Part shown: positions 21,949 through 34,794 of the stretch, one piece after another
How the letters are laid out: each line of letters starts with the position of its first letter
Numbering within the stretch: the first letter of the stretch is position 1
Origin: Vicia villosa
Lineage: Eukaryota > Streptophyta > Magnoliopsida > Fabales > Fabaceae
Assembly: GCF_029867415.1 (NCBI RefSeq)
Contig: NC_081184.1
Coordinates: 110,266,226-110,330,225 of the forward strand
Direction: 5' to 3'
Length of the DNA: 64,000 nucleotides
The notes under the pieces: generated by a model
Databases searched by the model: none
Told to the model about the DNA's origin: nothing
Seen by the model: the letters and a program-made list of their open reading frames with translations, nothing else
Program-made: the position numbers and the translations under genes

Positions 21949-24900
21949 AACTCCCCCTTTGACAAATTTTTGGCTAAAACAACCTGTCACCATATTATTA
22001 GAGAATCTTTGTAGCAGAAAAACACATCATATAACCAATTATGCAGAATAGCTAATACACTACCACACCAGAATAACTTCAGAAATAACTCCATACAACT
22101 TCATCAGGCATAGGTGTTCACACACACATCTGTTCTGGGGTGACATACTTCTCCCCTTTTTTGGCCATAAGAGTTGCCAAAGAAACTATGATATTCAGAT
22201 TAAGTACAGACCATAAGCTAGACAAAAATAGAAATCCATCATCACCATAATTGTCTTCATCAGAGCCATCTTCAGGACTGACATCTGCTTCTTCTTCTTA
22301 TTCATCCTTCTTTTCATCTCATTCTTCTGACATAGCAGCCTGTGCATCACCTTCATTTAACATGTCCATGCAGAGACATGTTCTGTATAATGTCCTTACA
22401 TTCAGTCAAACATTGTCTGCTGACTTTTCTTAACTTTTCAGCATAAAACAATTTTCACTTCCTAGTGTTCAACACTTCTTTTCAGACTATACTTCATATG
22501 TGATATAATATTTAGAATCACATTCCCACAGAGTCCATCTGCCTTGGCTCTGATATTACAATAGCGCTGCTCCTTTAAAGTTTTTGTCTCCAGGACATTT
22601 AAGACTATAGCAGTAGATTCTCCTTCACATCAACTAAAGAACAATTTCTCCCCCTTAATAGTAGCTTGACATGGAAACATATTAGGATTAATGATCAACA
22701 GATATAGAAGCTGCTCCTCATATATACAGTTGCCGGAGGAACAACTGAGTCTGATTTATATGTCTTAACATCTTATTCGACATTTTTCAGAATAGTAACA
22801 GAACCCTCCTTTAAACTAATTTACATATCACATGTGTACCAATCTCCCCCTTAAAACCTGCTATAGAGAATTATAAGCTTCTCCCCCTCAATAGGCAATC
22901 AGTGGTTAGTGCCCACACACACTTTTCCTCCAGTTCAACAGTCATTATGATCAGATCCCCCAATCTGAACTTCTTCAATGCTTCTAGTAATTTCTGGTGA
23001 AATTGCTATCTTCACTCATGACAGAAGTCATGCATTTACCACATACCCCTATGTATACGGTCAGAAGCTTCACACCATGCTTTATCATATTTAGACTTGT
23101 CACTTCTAAATACAGTGTAGAACACCAGGTATCAACTTTATAATCCAAGCTTCTTTCATTTACAATCACCAATAACTATGATGTTTCAACATCATCTAAA
23201 ATCTCAGCTTCTTAATACAGAACCCAAACAATCTGGTTCTTAATACAACATCTGTAGGACTTAAGATTTGCATGGAAGTCCTTGACACATGAAGAACTTC
23301 AGAGATCACGCCTTCAGCAGTTAATTCAGGCCGTCACACACCAGAACACCACTGAAACAGATAAGCTCTCAAGCAACTCCACACACCCACATAGAGAGAA
23401 TTTTGGATTCTCAACACTTTCTAAATTATGATATTCAGACGGTAGTCCTGCATTAACACATCAGACATATACACAGCTCCCGTCAAAGTATTCATCATGG
23501 TCAGATAAGATTACCTTCTCACACAAGGTAGGACATGTTGTATGACCTGCTTCTTTTGCATATATGTGGCACTTAGCTGATCCCTCTTTATTCATCCACA
23601 CCACTTATTACTTCAAGTTAGGTAAGTGGCATGACCGTATAATCCACAACAAACTTCCTTGTCTGCAGTAGTATACTTTTCATCAGCTTTCTCCCCTTTA
23701 ACATTAGCTGATGCACATGAGGAATAAAATACAAGACACTCCCCCTCAAACCGAGAATAGGCACAACTTACACAACTTCCTCTCCTAGAACATAAGAGGT
23801 GACTCAACTTATAGACATATTCACTCGAACCATCCATTTACAGACATAGAGAACCAGACCTCTATATTGGATGACTCAGAACACAAGACAATCAATGTTC
23901 ATGACTCTAGACAGGACTTAATTACTTGGACTATCCATAGAGACAACATACATCTATATTGGATGACTTAGAACACAAGACACAATTTATGTTCATGAAT
24001 CGAAAACAAGACTCTAACCAGTAAGACAAACTAACTTAGAATTGAAAACCTACTCAATATCTTTGCAAAAACAACTGCAAAGAAGGACCTCAGACTTAAC
24101 AATGTCAAAACACTACCCTTATTTCATATGTTTGTCACAAGTTGACAAACATAACCTATATAGACTCTAAACTTACCCATATCCGAAAGAAGGACATGAG
24201 AGACTCAAACAAGACTCAAGAGAAAAGAAAAATAAAAAGAAAAGAAAGACTTTAGAAACCTGAGCAACTTAAATAACATACCTAGAGTCTTAGAGGTGTT
24301 ACTTTAATAAGAACTGCATCAGGTGAATTTGTGCATTGGTTGGAACATGCACTAAGCTAGAGCAAGTAATACACACCATCAATACATGTTTTAGATGAAA
24401 ATAATAAGAACTATCCCTGATGGTTTCCAAGGATAAAACATGTCTTGAGTTATGTCCTGACTTCTTGTTTGACATTGTTCTTCTGGCTTGAAGATATTAG
24501 TCTTTGAAAGACTTTTCATATGATTAGAAGCAGAATTACACTGTCCTTGCTGATCTCCATATTCTATACTCCCCTGAGATATACAAATTAAGGACATCTT
24601 TGATGTTGGTCCTTGAAGTATTCTTTATTTGGAATTTGCCATATTTTCCAAATTAGGAATCCTTAGTTTGTTTGCTACACAAGATTCAGATTGCCACACT
24701 CTGCAACTTGTAATAGAAGAAACCTCTTGTGTATAACCATATATTTGTCTTCAACAGATAAGTCTGAATCTTATCATTCTGGTGTCTTCAGTAGTTATGA
24801 TGTTACATCTTCATGTAGCACATTCTTTTCTATACATCACATACTTCATCTCTTCTTGACTTATATTTCCATACAGTTATCACAAAAATATCCAGATCCC

Positions 24901-26721
24901 ATCACCAGATAATGTTGCCACACATTCTCAACTTGTGAAGATCGTAGTGAACTGTAATATTGACATTAAGTTCACAATATACCAAGAATCCTTTAGACAA
25001 ACACTCAGCTCCCGACAGAGTATATGCAGTTTGGTATTCAGGTTACATACCAATAAGTACTAAGTCTCTCGTCAAAGTACCTACTAGTTGGTCAGTTATA
25101 ACTATCTACTCACACTAGATTATCCTGACTGATTACTTCTTCACACTTACACTTACTTCCAGGCAACAACACATACATTCCATGACTGAAGACATTAAGA
25201 TGATGTTTCAACATTTTCTATGACATCATCCATTATGGTTTTGGGGGTGACATCCGTAATATCTCATCCATAACACTTAGGGGGGACATAGGAAGCACAT
25301 TAAACACCACCTTTATATCCAAACAGTCAACATAACCAAGGGATAATATGAGCCACATCTCAATAAGCTTTTCTTCAGACTTTCATTCTAATTTTGAGAT
25401 GATGGATGCCATAGTCTGTACCTACAGAGGAGATTCCCTCAACTAGGTTTATGGAATAGACTTACTTATGGCATGACACAGAAATATGCATATTCTTCAA
25501 AGCAATCTGTCTCCCTTGATTCTTCAGACAATACCCTTCCAATATATTTTGGGTAGTCAATACTCAGGACCATTAATCACCATGGTTGGATCACAGTATT
25601 CAGCTCCAAACAAAATCGGTTCTACGGTCATGAATAAAATTCCACATATCTGGTTCCTTTGATCAGAAGGATATACTAGATATAATCTCATCTTGATTTA
25701 TCATAAAGGGACTGTAGATAATACCTTTATGAATCCTTTTACTTGCATAAAGCTCAACTTCCATACTCCAATAAGCTTAGGTCAGAAATAAACTGACATA
25801 TGGAGTAGAAAACTTTGTTGATCGTGTCATGATCAACTAATACAAAACAAAAGTCTCCTCTTTCAGATCAGGAGTAAGTTCCAAACATATGTACTCACAC
25901 TATATTTGTTTAGCACCCAAAACATCTATTCTTCAACTAGTAGCTGCATACGAGTAGTAATAATGTTCTAACATCCTATAGAACATCAGTTCCATCTCCT
26001 TAGAACACATTATCCTTGATAATCTTCAAGGTCTTCAAATAACTTGCAGATGTATATGAGAATCATTGATCAATTGATACTCACCAACTCTATTAATAAC
26101 TGTCTTTATGAGTGGACTTGAGAAGGACTCAAGTATCTTTGACACTTTTAATATAGTTGAAAAATCTACCAAAAATTCTGTTGATAAAAATATAACCCTA
26201 TAATTCTTCTTGCCCTTTGAGGGTTGTATCAGAAGCTATGCAGCGGAATATAGCCATATTTCAACAGACTTTGCATAATGCTTACTCCATAATTCAATTG
26301 TAAGCATGACATCCAAGGATTAAAATTTAATCAACCCTACAATACGCTTTCTTCTTCACCAAGCAATAGACTAGACCTAACCAATATCATTACCAGATGA
26401 AAACACATAAGCCCAAACGTTACCTTATCAATATCTTCACTCCCGCGTGAAGGTTTTGACAATCTTCTTCTCTGCGCTAAATATAAGTTGAACAATTTAA
26501 TTCAAATTCTTCACTCCCGCATGAATTCTTTGAATTTAAATCTCTTTATTCTAGCTTCATTATCTTCTTTCATCACGAAGATACAACAGCTCTGGCCAGA
26601 TTGGTCTAGTCTTCCACAAATAGGTCCATCCTCCACTTCAAGGGATCATACAATATGAACACTCCTTGTTCAAACTATCTTCTACCTTGTACACAACCAG
26701 AAAGTATCCCCCATGGAACTC
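21949..26721 (-). other. copia-2 interior with repeated purine tracts
   Basis: No gag or pol domain visible. On the minus strand an acidic low-complexity coding-like stretch (many GAA, GAT codons, about 22190-22430) ends in LATLMAKKGEKY; the nucleotide phrase GGCCAAAAAAGGGGAGAAG there is the counterpart of the one at 28345-28375 in copia-1. Purine tracts resembling the true polypurine tract recur at about 22148, 22644, 22843, 22881, 23689 and 23738. The right end (26630-26710) is homologous to the copia-1 leader. Confidence 0.6.
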
Positions 26722-28110
26722 ATATGTCATATATGGATGTCTTGATATCTGATCTGACATTATAAAAACAGATAAGGTAGGAATACAAATAACAGTGCAG
26801 GAAAGCAACAAAAACACAACAGAATTGTTTACCCAGTTCGGTATACAACAATAACTACTCTGGGGGCTACCAAGCCAAGGAGGAAATCCACTATCAGTAC
26901 TCTTAATTTGAAGTTGAACTTCTCCATTCACAACTTCTCACTTAAACCCTACCCAATGCAATCTCTACCTAGGTTATTCCTAGATATGGAATATCTCCAT
27001 TCCACTCCCAATCACCTCAGTGATGTTGTACAACTCTCCAATCCCAGGAGTTGTAACAACGGCCTAATCACCAACATTCTAAACACACAAACAAACATAA
27101 CTTGGAGTTACTTACAAGCTTTCTCCAAGAACAAAACTGCATTCATTGCTTCACAGCTTCTGAGTGACTAAGATAAACCTCTTGCTTGCAGGCTTCGAGA
27201 CATAAAACAATGACCATCCCACAATCCGGGTGGTTCACTTACATGGCTAACCCTAAAGACTACATCTTTCTAAAACCGGCTAGATCACTAAACTAGGTTA
27301 CAAAGCTTCCTTTTTATAACCTATTCCCAACTGGACTTGGGCTTTCAATCACAATCTTATTTGCTGTTACAAATCAGCAGAAAAATTCTTCTAAAAATTA
27401 GGTCTTCAATCATAAGTTTCCTAAATTATCTCCATAATTAGGAACTGCATAATCTTCAATATTCTGACTTGATGCTCTCGACCTTTAAACCTGCGCCACA
27501 TAGGATTGCATAATATTCCATAGAATATTCTGCATCTGTTGAGTACATACTGAATCTTCATATTTCCGCTCAGCAGAAGCGATGTCATGAGTTTCTGCAT
27601 ATGAAATCTCATAAGACATGTTGTTACAGAACTTGTCTCAACATTCCATATGACATCTTCTTGATGTACCCTATTTTGTACAAATCGCAACAAACGGTAT
27701 TCTTCACTTCTATTCTCTACTTCTGAAAGTAGGACTAACAGTCTTTTGTTATGCAGATCATGGGCCTAAAGAACATAAATTAGGGTTAACCAAGTTAACC
27801 TAATTTCCACATAATCAGGGTGCTAAAAATCAGCCCATGGCTCGTTCTATTACTAATATACAATCAGCACAATAGTCAGTTTCTAAAATATAGCATGAGA
27901 TTAATAAGGAAACATAACAGAAAACATAGCAGCCCATGCTGTCAAATACTCATGTCACAACATCCAGCATGACATCCAACTAGATCATGTATTAGCTTAA
28001 ACATTTAAATCCTGCAGAACTCTACACAAAGCATGTCATGACATCAGTCAAGACATCTAAACTCAAAATTATGTTTTACCATAAAATGCAACCAATCAAA
28101 AACATCTATA
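26722..28110 (-). repeat. 5' LTR of copia-2 (inner end deleted)
   Basis: Aligns with 20527-21948 from CATATGTCATATATGGATGTC onward. Its outer end reads TATAGATG where the other copy has TGTAGATG. The terminal AATTTCA and the primer site expected to its left on the plus strand are absent. Confidence 0.85.
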
Positions 28111-28973
28111 AGTATTCAAGGCATATAATGAATGGATGAGAGTTTTCCTAGTATGGTGGTTCTTTTTTACCTAGACTGTTGAAAATTGCTCAAGAATCGT
28201 TATCCTCGAGGCTCAGGTTCAACTATTTATAGAGGTTTCTTCTTGCTTCTATCATATTGTGAGTTCTTGGTTAATATCAAACATGGGGTACATTTGCGTG
28301 TGGGTAAGATGCATCCATCTATGGTACTGTGAGGGTCTTCTTTGGAAATTTTTGGCCAAAAAGGGGGAGAAAAGTCTAGGTTTGATCCAAATAAACCTGG
28401 AACTTGATTTTGCATTGTTGAACATGTCAAAGGGGAAGTTGTGTATTTTGCTGAAGAGCATGTCTTTGTGACTTGTGATCTGAGTTATGAACATAATTGT
28501 GACTTGTGTTTTGAGTTACCCGGAGGAGCATGTGGATACTTCTTAAGTTTCCTCTCATGCTCTAGGTCGACTGATGGGTGTTGATCAGGAAATGATTAGT
28601 AAATTCTCTTATGCTCCCATTGGTCTTGTGTGATAAGAATTAGTGTATAGGTTAAGGGGGAGCGTTTGTTTATCTTGTTCCTCGTGTACACTAAATGATC
28701 TGGAAACCTTCTTAGCATCATCAGTGGTGCAGTAGGTGTTAAGATCTGTGCTGTATTGGAACTCACTCAGAAGTCTGAAGGAAGAAATCAATCTGAAGAC
28801 GATATTCTTGATCTAATGGATTGAAGGTGAAAATGCTGAATGAAATGCTCTAACATCTTAACTGAAGACTGACTCCATCCAACTGTTGAGGGATACTAAT
28901 AGACAATGTTTGTTCGAAGTGCTGTAATCTGTAACTTATTTGTTTTAGCCAAAAATTTGCCAAAGGGGGAGAT
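28111..28973 (+). other. copia-1 interior, right part and polypurine tract
   Basis: Continues copia-1 after the nested insertion. Contains GGCCAAAAAGGGGGAGAAAAG near 28352-28372 and the true tract CCAAAGGGGGAGAT ending at 28973 beside the 3' LTR. No coding domain recognised. Confidence 0.6.
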
Positions 28974-30083
28974 TGTTAGTTCTCTATTTTCAGAGATGGC
29001 TTAATTTTTGTAAAACAAATAATAGTGTCAATAATGTAATATATATAAAAAGAACAGGTACAACAAGAGTCCCACTAGAATGCCAATAACGTGTTATGTT
29101 GAAGTAATTCAATATCTGGAATAACATGTCACATGGGATGTTAGTACATCATGCCTGAGCTGAAGTGAAGAGTTTTAATTAAATCTATGTGATTTAATTA
29201 CTACAGAGTATTGCAGAATATTCAGGGATATAATGTAATCAAACAATCAAGGTGTGATTGGCGAAACAGGTATGAAGAATCAATAAGAATATTCGAAGAA
29301 TCAATCAAAAGAATCGTGGTAGAATATTTGAAGAATATGAAGAATATATAGTTTCTAAATATGGAGATAATTTAGGAAGCTAAAGATTAAAGACCTTTAT
29401 TGTAGCATAAGTAACAAGATATGCGTAACAGAAAATAAGCTGCGATTAGAAGCCAAAATTCAGTTGGGAATAGGTTATAAATAGAAGTATTGTAACCTAG
29501 GTTTAGTAAGCCAGCCAAGTATTAAAAATATGTAATCATTAGGGCTACGTAAGGTGAACCTCCCGGGTTGTGGGAAGGTCACCATGTAGGTCTCGAAGAT
29601 TTTAAGCAAGAGACATGTTGTTCATCTTGATGCCCGTAGGCAATAGGTGTATTGTTCTTGGAGGAAGTTTTTAAGTAACTCTAAGTTAGTGTTCTTAGTC
29701 AAGAGGGCTTGGCTAGGTATTGTCATGGAAGTATGTCTTTTGAAAGTTTAATTAGTACAAGTGAAAGATTAGGGAATTGAGGTGGGTTCCTCATGTCTTA
29801 GATGGATCTTCTAAGGTAGAGATTGCATTGGGTAGGGATTAAGTGAGAAGTTGTAGACGGGGAGTTTAGCTTCGAATTAATACTACTAATAGTGGATCTT
29901 GTTCGTGGCTTGGTATGCCCTCAGATGTAGGAGAGGTTACTCCGAACTGGGTAAACAATAACTTGTGTTCTTTATGTTTCACTACTGCATAATTTCGCAT
30001 CTGTGTCTTGCTGAAGTCTTCCTTGACAGACCGGATGTCTCGACATCTTTCTCGACATCTGGATTTGTCACACTAGAATTTCA
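28974..30083 (+). repeat. 3' LTR of copia-1
   Basis: Starts TGTTAGTTCTC and ends CTAGAATTTCA; 1110 bp against 1106 bp for the 5' LTR. Followed immediately by the CACAT duplication. Confidence 0.92.
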
Positions 30084-31058
30084 CACATTAAATATGTTTA
30101 TGACATTGTAAACAAGGTATAAAGGCTTGGAAGCGTCTTGGAAATCATATTTACATGCCGCTATGACATGAGAGAAAGGCATACAGAATGCTTGAAACTT
30201 TCCACAATCACATCAACCACTATCTAGTTTTACCTGATAGTATTCCCTTGGCCTCCCCTCATTGTGATTCATTTTCTCCTGTATACTGAACCATCTTTAA
30301 TACAGTCAAACATTTTAATCACATATGTGTTAGCTTTGGCAGTTTCCTCCTTAATAAATTTCATACAACTTTCATTATGCAACTTTCCCGATTGTAACAC
30401 TGACCTCCACTTTGGACCTCTGGTCTCGAATAATGACCCTAAACTAAAATAGGTTACTCTCACCAATACTGTTTTCAATAGGTTTCTAATTTCTTTGAAG
30501 ATCAAGTTCATTGATTCCACAAGATTTCTTGTCATGTGGCCCCATTGTTGACCATCGTCAAATGCTCTGGTCCACTTCTCCACTAGAATATTATTAATCT
30601 ACCTTAATGCATCTACATTTGTCAACCTAATCTCTTCATGGTATTATTGGAACGATGGTTCTGTTAACACATAGCTTGCGTTCACAACTTTTTTTCTGGA
30701 GTGTCTTGTCTTTGATCTCCCGCATGAATTTCTGTGCAATATGTATAATGTAGTACATATGCATAGAAGGAGTATCTTGCCAATCATTATCAAGGTTATT
30801 TTATGCACTCTCAATAGATGGATGTCTATCTAAAATCAAACATAGGTTGGGTTGCGAAGCAACATGTTTGAGATGCTTGAGAAAAAACCTCCAACCACCA
30901 GCAGCCTCACCTTCAACCAGAGCAAAGCAATTAGAAAAATATTACGGTTTCCATCTTCTGCCATTTCCATGAGTAATATTCCTTTATATTTCTCGTACAA
31001 CCATGTTCCATCAATTTGTATAATAGATTTGCATAACGCAAAACCCTTGATGCATGGT
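30084..31058 (-). pseudogene. MULE (MuDR-type) transposase, central part
   Basis: Minus-strand translation follows the plant MULE transposase: CIKGFALCKSIIQIDGTWLY and MAEDGNRNIFLIAL (30836-31058; the D of QIDGT and following residues belong to the DDE catalytic fold), then RNLVESMNLIFKEIRNLL (about 30440-30550), then a SWIM-type zinc finger CDCGKFQAF with PFSHVIAAC (about 30140-30220). Frameshifts separate the parts. The fragment is bounded on both sides by later insertions: copia-1 at 30083 and the solo LTR at 31059. Terminal inverted repeats were not found. Confidence 0.85.
31054..31058. repeat. target site duplication ATGGT (left)
   Basis: ATGGT before the solo LTR, repeated exactly at 34747-34751 after it. 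Confidence 0.9.
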
Positions 31059-33333
31059 TGTTGTACCCCAATTTTTGACCATGACATCCCACCTCATTTT
31101 GCAATAAAGAACCAAGAGTGTGATCATCATCATAATCACATCATCATTATAATTATATATATTTATTCATGCATCATTTGCTAACCAAAAGTATGCAAAA
31201 AATTGTGTTTGCTTGTTGCTTATTTCACAATGTATGTGACTGATCAAGAGGCTCGGGAAAATTAGGGTTTTGAGGATGAAAAAGTAGCTCAAGCTTTTTA
31301 ATATGCTCAAGTGATTCCCTTCATCAATAGTCAATCCCAAGTGTGGTTCAATTCAAGATCAACAACTTTCAAATTCATCTGGTACACAATTTGACCTAAT
31401 TCTCTATAAAGTTGACTTTTGGTCAAGCATGGTTCCATGGATCAAATAATGATTCAAGTATTTCTAATACCTCATTATAATCCCCTCTTATAATCCATTT
31501 AGCTAGAAGATCTTGATTCAATTGATGGTTGGAAAAAATCAATTCATTTGGAAAAAGTCAACTCTTCAAGATCACCTTTGACTTTTGAGGAATTTGGTCA
31601 ACCATGGACTTTTGAAGATCAAAATCATGAATATATGATTATTGAAATTATTTGATCAATAAAAATCAATAAAATCAATCAAGAATAAAAAAGTCAACAA
31701 TTAGGGTTTTGACTTTTTCATGAAGAAATACATGTTTTTTACTCAACTTTGAAAGGCCATAACTTCCTCAATGCTTGGCCAAATTTTGTACTCCAAAGCT
31801 CAATTTGATGAGAAAACCAAGATCTACAACTTTGTCAATGTGAACTATTTTCCAAAATATCAATGGTTTTTAATTTATGAAGCTTCAAAGTTGTTGACTT
31901 TTTCAACACTTGGAAAATTTTGCAAAGAGGCAAATTTATTCTTCAAAAGTAAGCATCTTTGAGGCCCCTTTCCATCAATATTTCTTGAGAGTTTGAAGAA
32001 ACACCAAACATGAAACTTGTATAGGATGTTTAGGGCTTTCCAAATATTACTAGAACTCCTCCATAACATTTGTGAGCTAGGAGATTCGAAGAGATGAAGT
32101 TTGAGTTTCATTCTTGAATTACAAGTCATTTCCATGAAGAACCAAGTTGAAATCTTGAACCAAATCTGCATAATCCTTGTTTGGAGGCCCTCTTGGTTTT
32201 AAATCTTGCTATAATCATACAATCACACGAGTCCAAAGAGCATTATCCATTGGTTTTGATCATTAACCAATGTTTCATTCCATTTCAAGACTAAAGGCAT
32301 GACTTCCACTTTGGTAAAGTGACTTTAATCACAAAACTTTAAGTCTTGAGCCCATACATTGTTGCTTCTGATCACACAACATCTCAAAACGAACAAGCAA
32401 TCTCCTATTCTGCAAAAGATTCACCCTAAGTTATGTAAAAAGTATTGCAAGTATCATGGAAACCATAACTTCAATATTTCTTCACCATGAAGAAAATTCA
32501 CACAAATTTTGTTTGAATCAACCAAATGGTCTGATTTTCCCCCCACAAATCCTCCCTATAGATAGAGTCCCTTGCCTCTTATTTCAATCACACAAAAAAT
32601 CCCAAAGTCACTACCTCACTTGAAAGCTCCGAATTTCCAACTTGTACAAATTTGTGCATTTTGAGTTCTAGGCTATTTCTGTGTCAAACAACCATTCAAA
32701 CAATTCATACATATCATATATAAGTTTTTTGATCACTCACATTACATCGTTAATCACTCCAAATCCAGTTTCCATTTTCACTTCAAGCTCTTGCAACTTG
32801 AATCGGGTAGGAGGATTCAAACTAATTCAAGGTGATCTAAGCATTCAGTTAGCATCACTGAGGTCCAAGGAAGAAATCCTAATCATCAGAACTCATCTGG
32901 AAGTGCTCTAACCTATCCCACGATCTTCATCTGCAGAGGTAAGTTTTCAAACTTGAACTTTCTAATTTTTGTATCATTTTGAACAAAACCCGATTCTATT
33001 ATGTTAGTTACAATGTGAGGATCAAAAGTCCTCAACTAGTTGCCATTTATACTTTGTATATATCATTTAATTTTGTTTTGAAAAGTTAGGGTTCTTGAGG
33101 ATTTCTAAGAAATTATTGTGTTACAGTTAAAAGAAATTCATGAATGATACATGGTTGAATTCGTGATGAAAAAATACACAAGTTTCATGTTTGTAGTTTT
33201 TCATTTGGTTGAGAATTGAAAGATTCACGTTTTCTGAAAATGGGTTTTTCAAAGGTTGAAGATGAAGTTGAAACTTTTTTTCGAAACTTAATTTAAAATA
33301 TATTAAGTTGAAGGCATTCTAGTAAACAATGTA

Positions 33334-33411
33334 TGGCCACCCCAGTGGTAATGCATATCTTCTTAAGACTCTTTCCCTTGCCTAGGTCATGGGTTCGATC
33401 CCTACCTTTTT
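33334..33411 (+). other. tRNA-like module 1 in group A LTR
   Basis: CCCCAGTGGTAA (33339-33350) resembles a tRNA box A and GGTTCGATCCC (33392-33402) matches box B; TTTTT follows at 33407-33411, as in a short pol III unit. AGGT/ACCT and GGG/CCC arms flank the TTCGAT loop. No full cloverleaf folds. Confidence 0.45.
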
Positions 33412-33501
33412 CTATTTTGTGATTTTATTTGATTTTTACACATTTATGACTGAGTTATATATTTATTAAACCAAAGTCATTTCTTTATCACCATGGGCAC
33501 A

Positions 33502-33558
33502 TGGCCCAATGGTAATTGTTCTCCCCAATGAGCTTAAGGGCGTGGGTTCAACCCTTGC
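33502..33558 (+). other. tRNA-like module 2 in group A LTR
   Basis: TGGCCCAATGG (33502-33512) is one change from the box A consensus, and GGGTTCAACCC (33544-33554) is close to box B, with AAGGG/CCCTT arms around it. Same order and spacing as in the group B LTRs. Confidence 0.4.
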
Positions 33559-33839
33559 TAAGCCTTTTCCTTAATTTTTATCACTAATTTTATTTGTTTT
33601 ATTTCACAACTTTGAGAATTTAATTAATATAGAAAATCAACATATTTTTAATTGATTTTTTTTACACTCCCTATTTATGGTAAATACACTGTAAATATAT
33701 TTTTAAAAAAGCAAAAATATTTTATTTTGATCATCACATCATATTCATGAGACATTCATCCATCATCACATCATATTCTTTCATTCATGAAATGATCTTG
33801 AGGTATGTCATCCTTTTATTCCTCAAACTTGTACACTTG

Positions 33840-33959
<120 letters not shown>

Positions 33960-34746
33960 ATACACCACTTGATATGCTTATCCTTAATGCTTGTTTGAGA
34001 TGTATGACTCCTCATTGTTGCTCAAATCTAAAGGAATTAGAATGGTATTGACTAAAATTGTCAAGGTACTCCCTCTATTTTCCAACTCTTTTACTTTGTG
34101 CTTAGTATTGTTAAAGCTTAGCACTTTCTCCTTTGTTTTAAAAATAGTTTTGTATTGTTAAAGCTCAACCTTTTTAAACTAAAACCCTTGGTTTTGTATT
34201 ATTAAAGCTCAACCAACCTCTTTTAAAATTACCCTTTGACTTGTATTGATAAAGCTTAACATTTTAAAAACTCGTTGAGTATCGTTAAAACTCAACACCT
34301 AAAAATATTTTGCCAATTGCCTCTTTATTTTCCTTTTAAGAGGAACTACAAATGTTTTGACTTCCCTATTGCACTTAAGGGGTATGTAGGCATAAAATGT
34401 GATGTCTTGCCGATTACACTTTTAAAATCTTATTTTCTCATCATCCCACTTATTTAAAAAAAACACATAAATATTTTATAATAACAATAACAACAATAAT
34501 ATATTTTTAAAGAGGTTCATACAGAGTATCGTAGATGTGAGGGGTGCTAATACCTTCCCCTTGCATAACCAACCCTTGAATCAAAGATCTATGATAAGTT
34601 TATTAGTTTTGATTTTAAAAATTTATGTGGGTTTTATTTCGCTCTTTTTCCATTTCCTTTGGAAACAATAAAGCGCGGTGGCGACTCTACTAAAATGTCT
34701 GAGCTAAGTCAATCAATGGCTTTAGTCTCAATATTTCACTGCTACA

Positions 34747-34751
34747 ATGGT
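34747..34751. repeat. target site duplication ATGGT (right)
   Basis: Exact repeat of 31054-31058. Confidence 0.9.
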
Positions 34752-34790
34752 TCATACGCCCAGAAGAGTTGATGGTTCATTTTGAAGTAA
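34747..34790 (-). pseudogene. MULE transposase, upstream remnant
   Basis: After the ATGGT duplication the minus strand reads NHQLFWAYEPC, which joins across the solo LTR to IKGFALCKS. FWAFxPCIxGF is a hallmark of MULE transposases, so the join confirms the insertion point. Similarity ends near 34790 where Ogre LTR sequence begins. Confidence 0.7.
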
Positions 34791-34794
34791 CATT

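Larger units (their letters stand above)
20527..28110 (-). mobile_element. nested Ty1/copia retrotransposon (copia-2)
   Basis: Two direct LTR copies, 20527-21948 and about 26722-28110, in minus orientation. The polypurine tract (plus-strand CTCCCCCTTT, 21951-21960) adjoins the left copy, so the left copy is the 3' LTR. Flanks are GGTAT (20522-20526) and AGTAT (28111-28115), a target duplication with one later change. The 5' LTR has lost its last 25 or so bases together with the primer site, so this copy could no longer replicate. The 4.8 kb interior lacks recognisable gag or pol. It is inserted in copia-1, a member of its own family. Confidence 0.88.
16805..30083 (+). mobile_element. Ty1/copia retrotransposon, non-autonomous (copia-1)
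   Basis: A complete element with two LTRs (16805-17910 and 28974-30083), a 5-bp CACAT duplication, a primer site TGGTATCAGAGC three bases after the 5' LTR and a polypurine tract AAAGGGGGAGAT just before the 3' LTR. It holds a second copia in inverted orientation at 20527-28110. Without that insert the element is about 5.7 kb with only about 3.5 kb between LTRs. That interior has no recognisable gag, protease, integrase or RT; it has frequent stops. Near 28340-28380 the motif ATTTTTGGCCAAAAAGGGGG occurs, as in the 3' region of SIRE/Maximus-type copia elements. It lies inside a MULE transposase. Confidence 0.92.

Noticed and set aside
22251..22433. Ser-rich plus-strand open frame
   Set aside because: Shadow of an acidic minus-strand coding-like stretch in copia-2.
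22551..22566. Second copia primer site inside copia-2
   Set aside because: Minus strand AATATCAGAGCC resembles the PBS but is not next to an LTR end and differs at the critical first bases.
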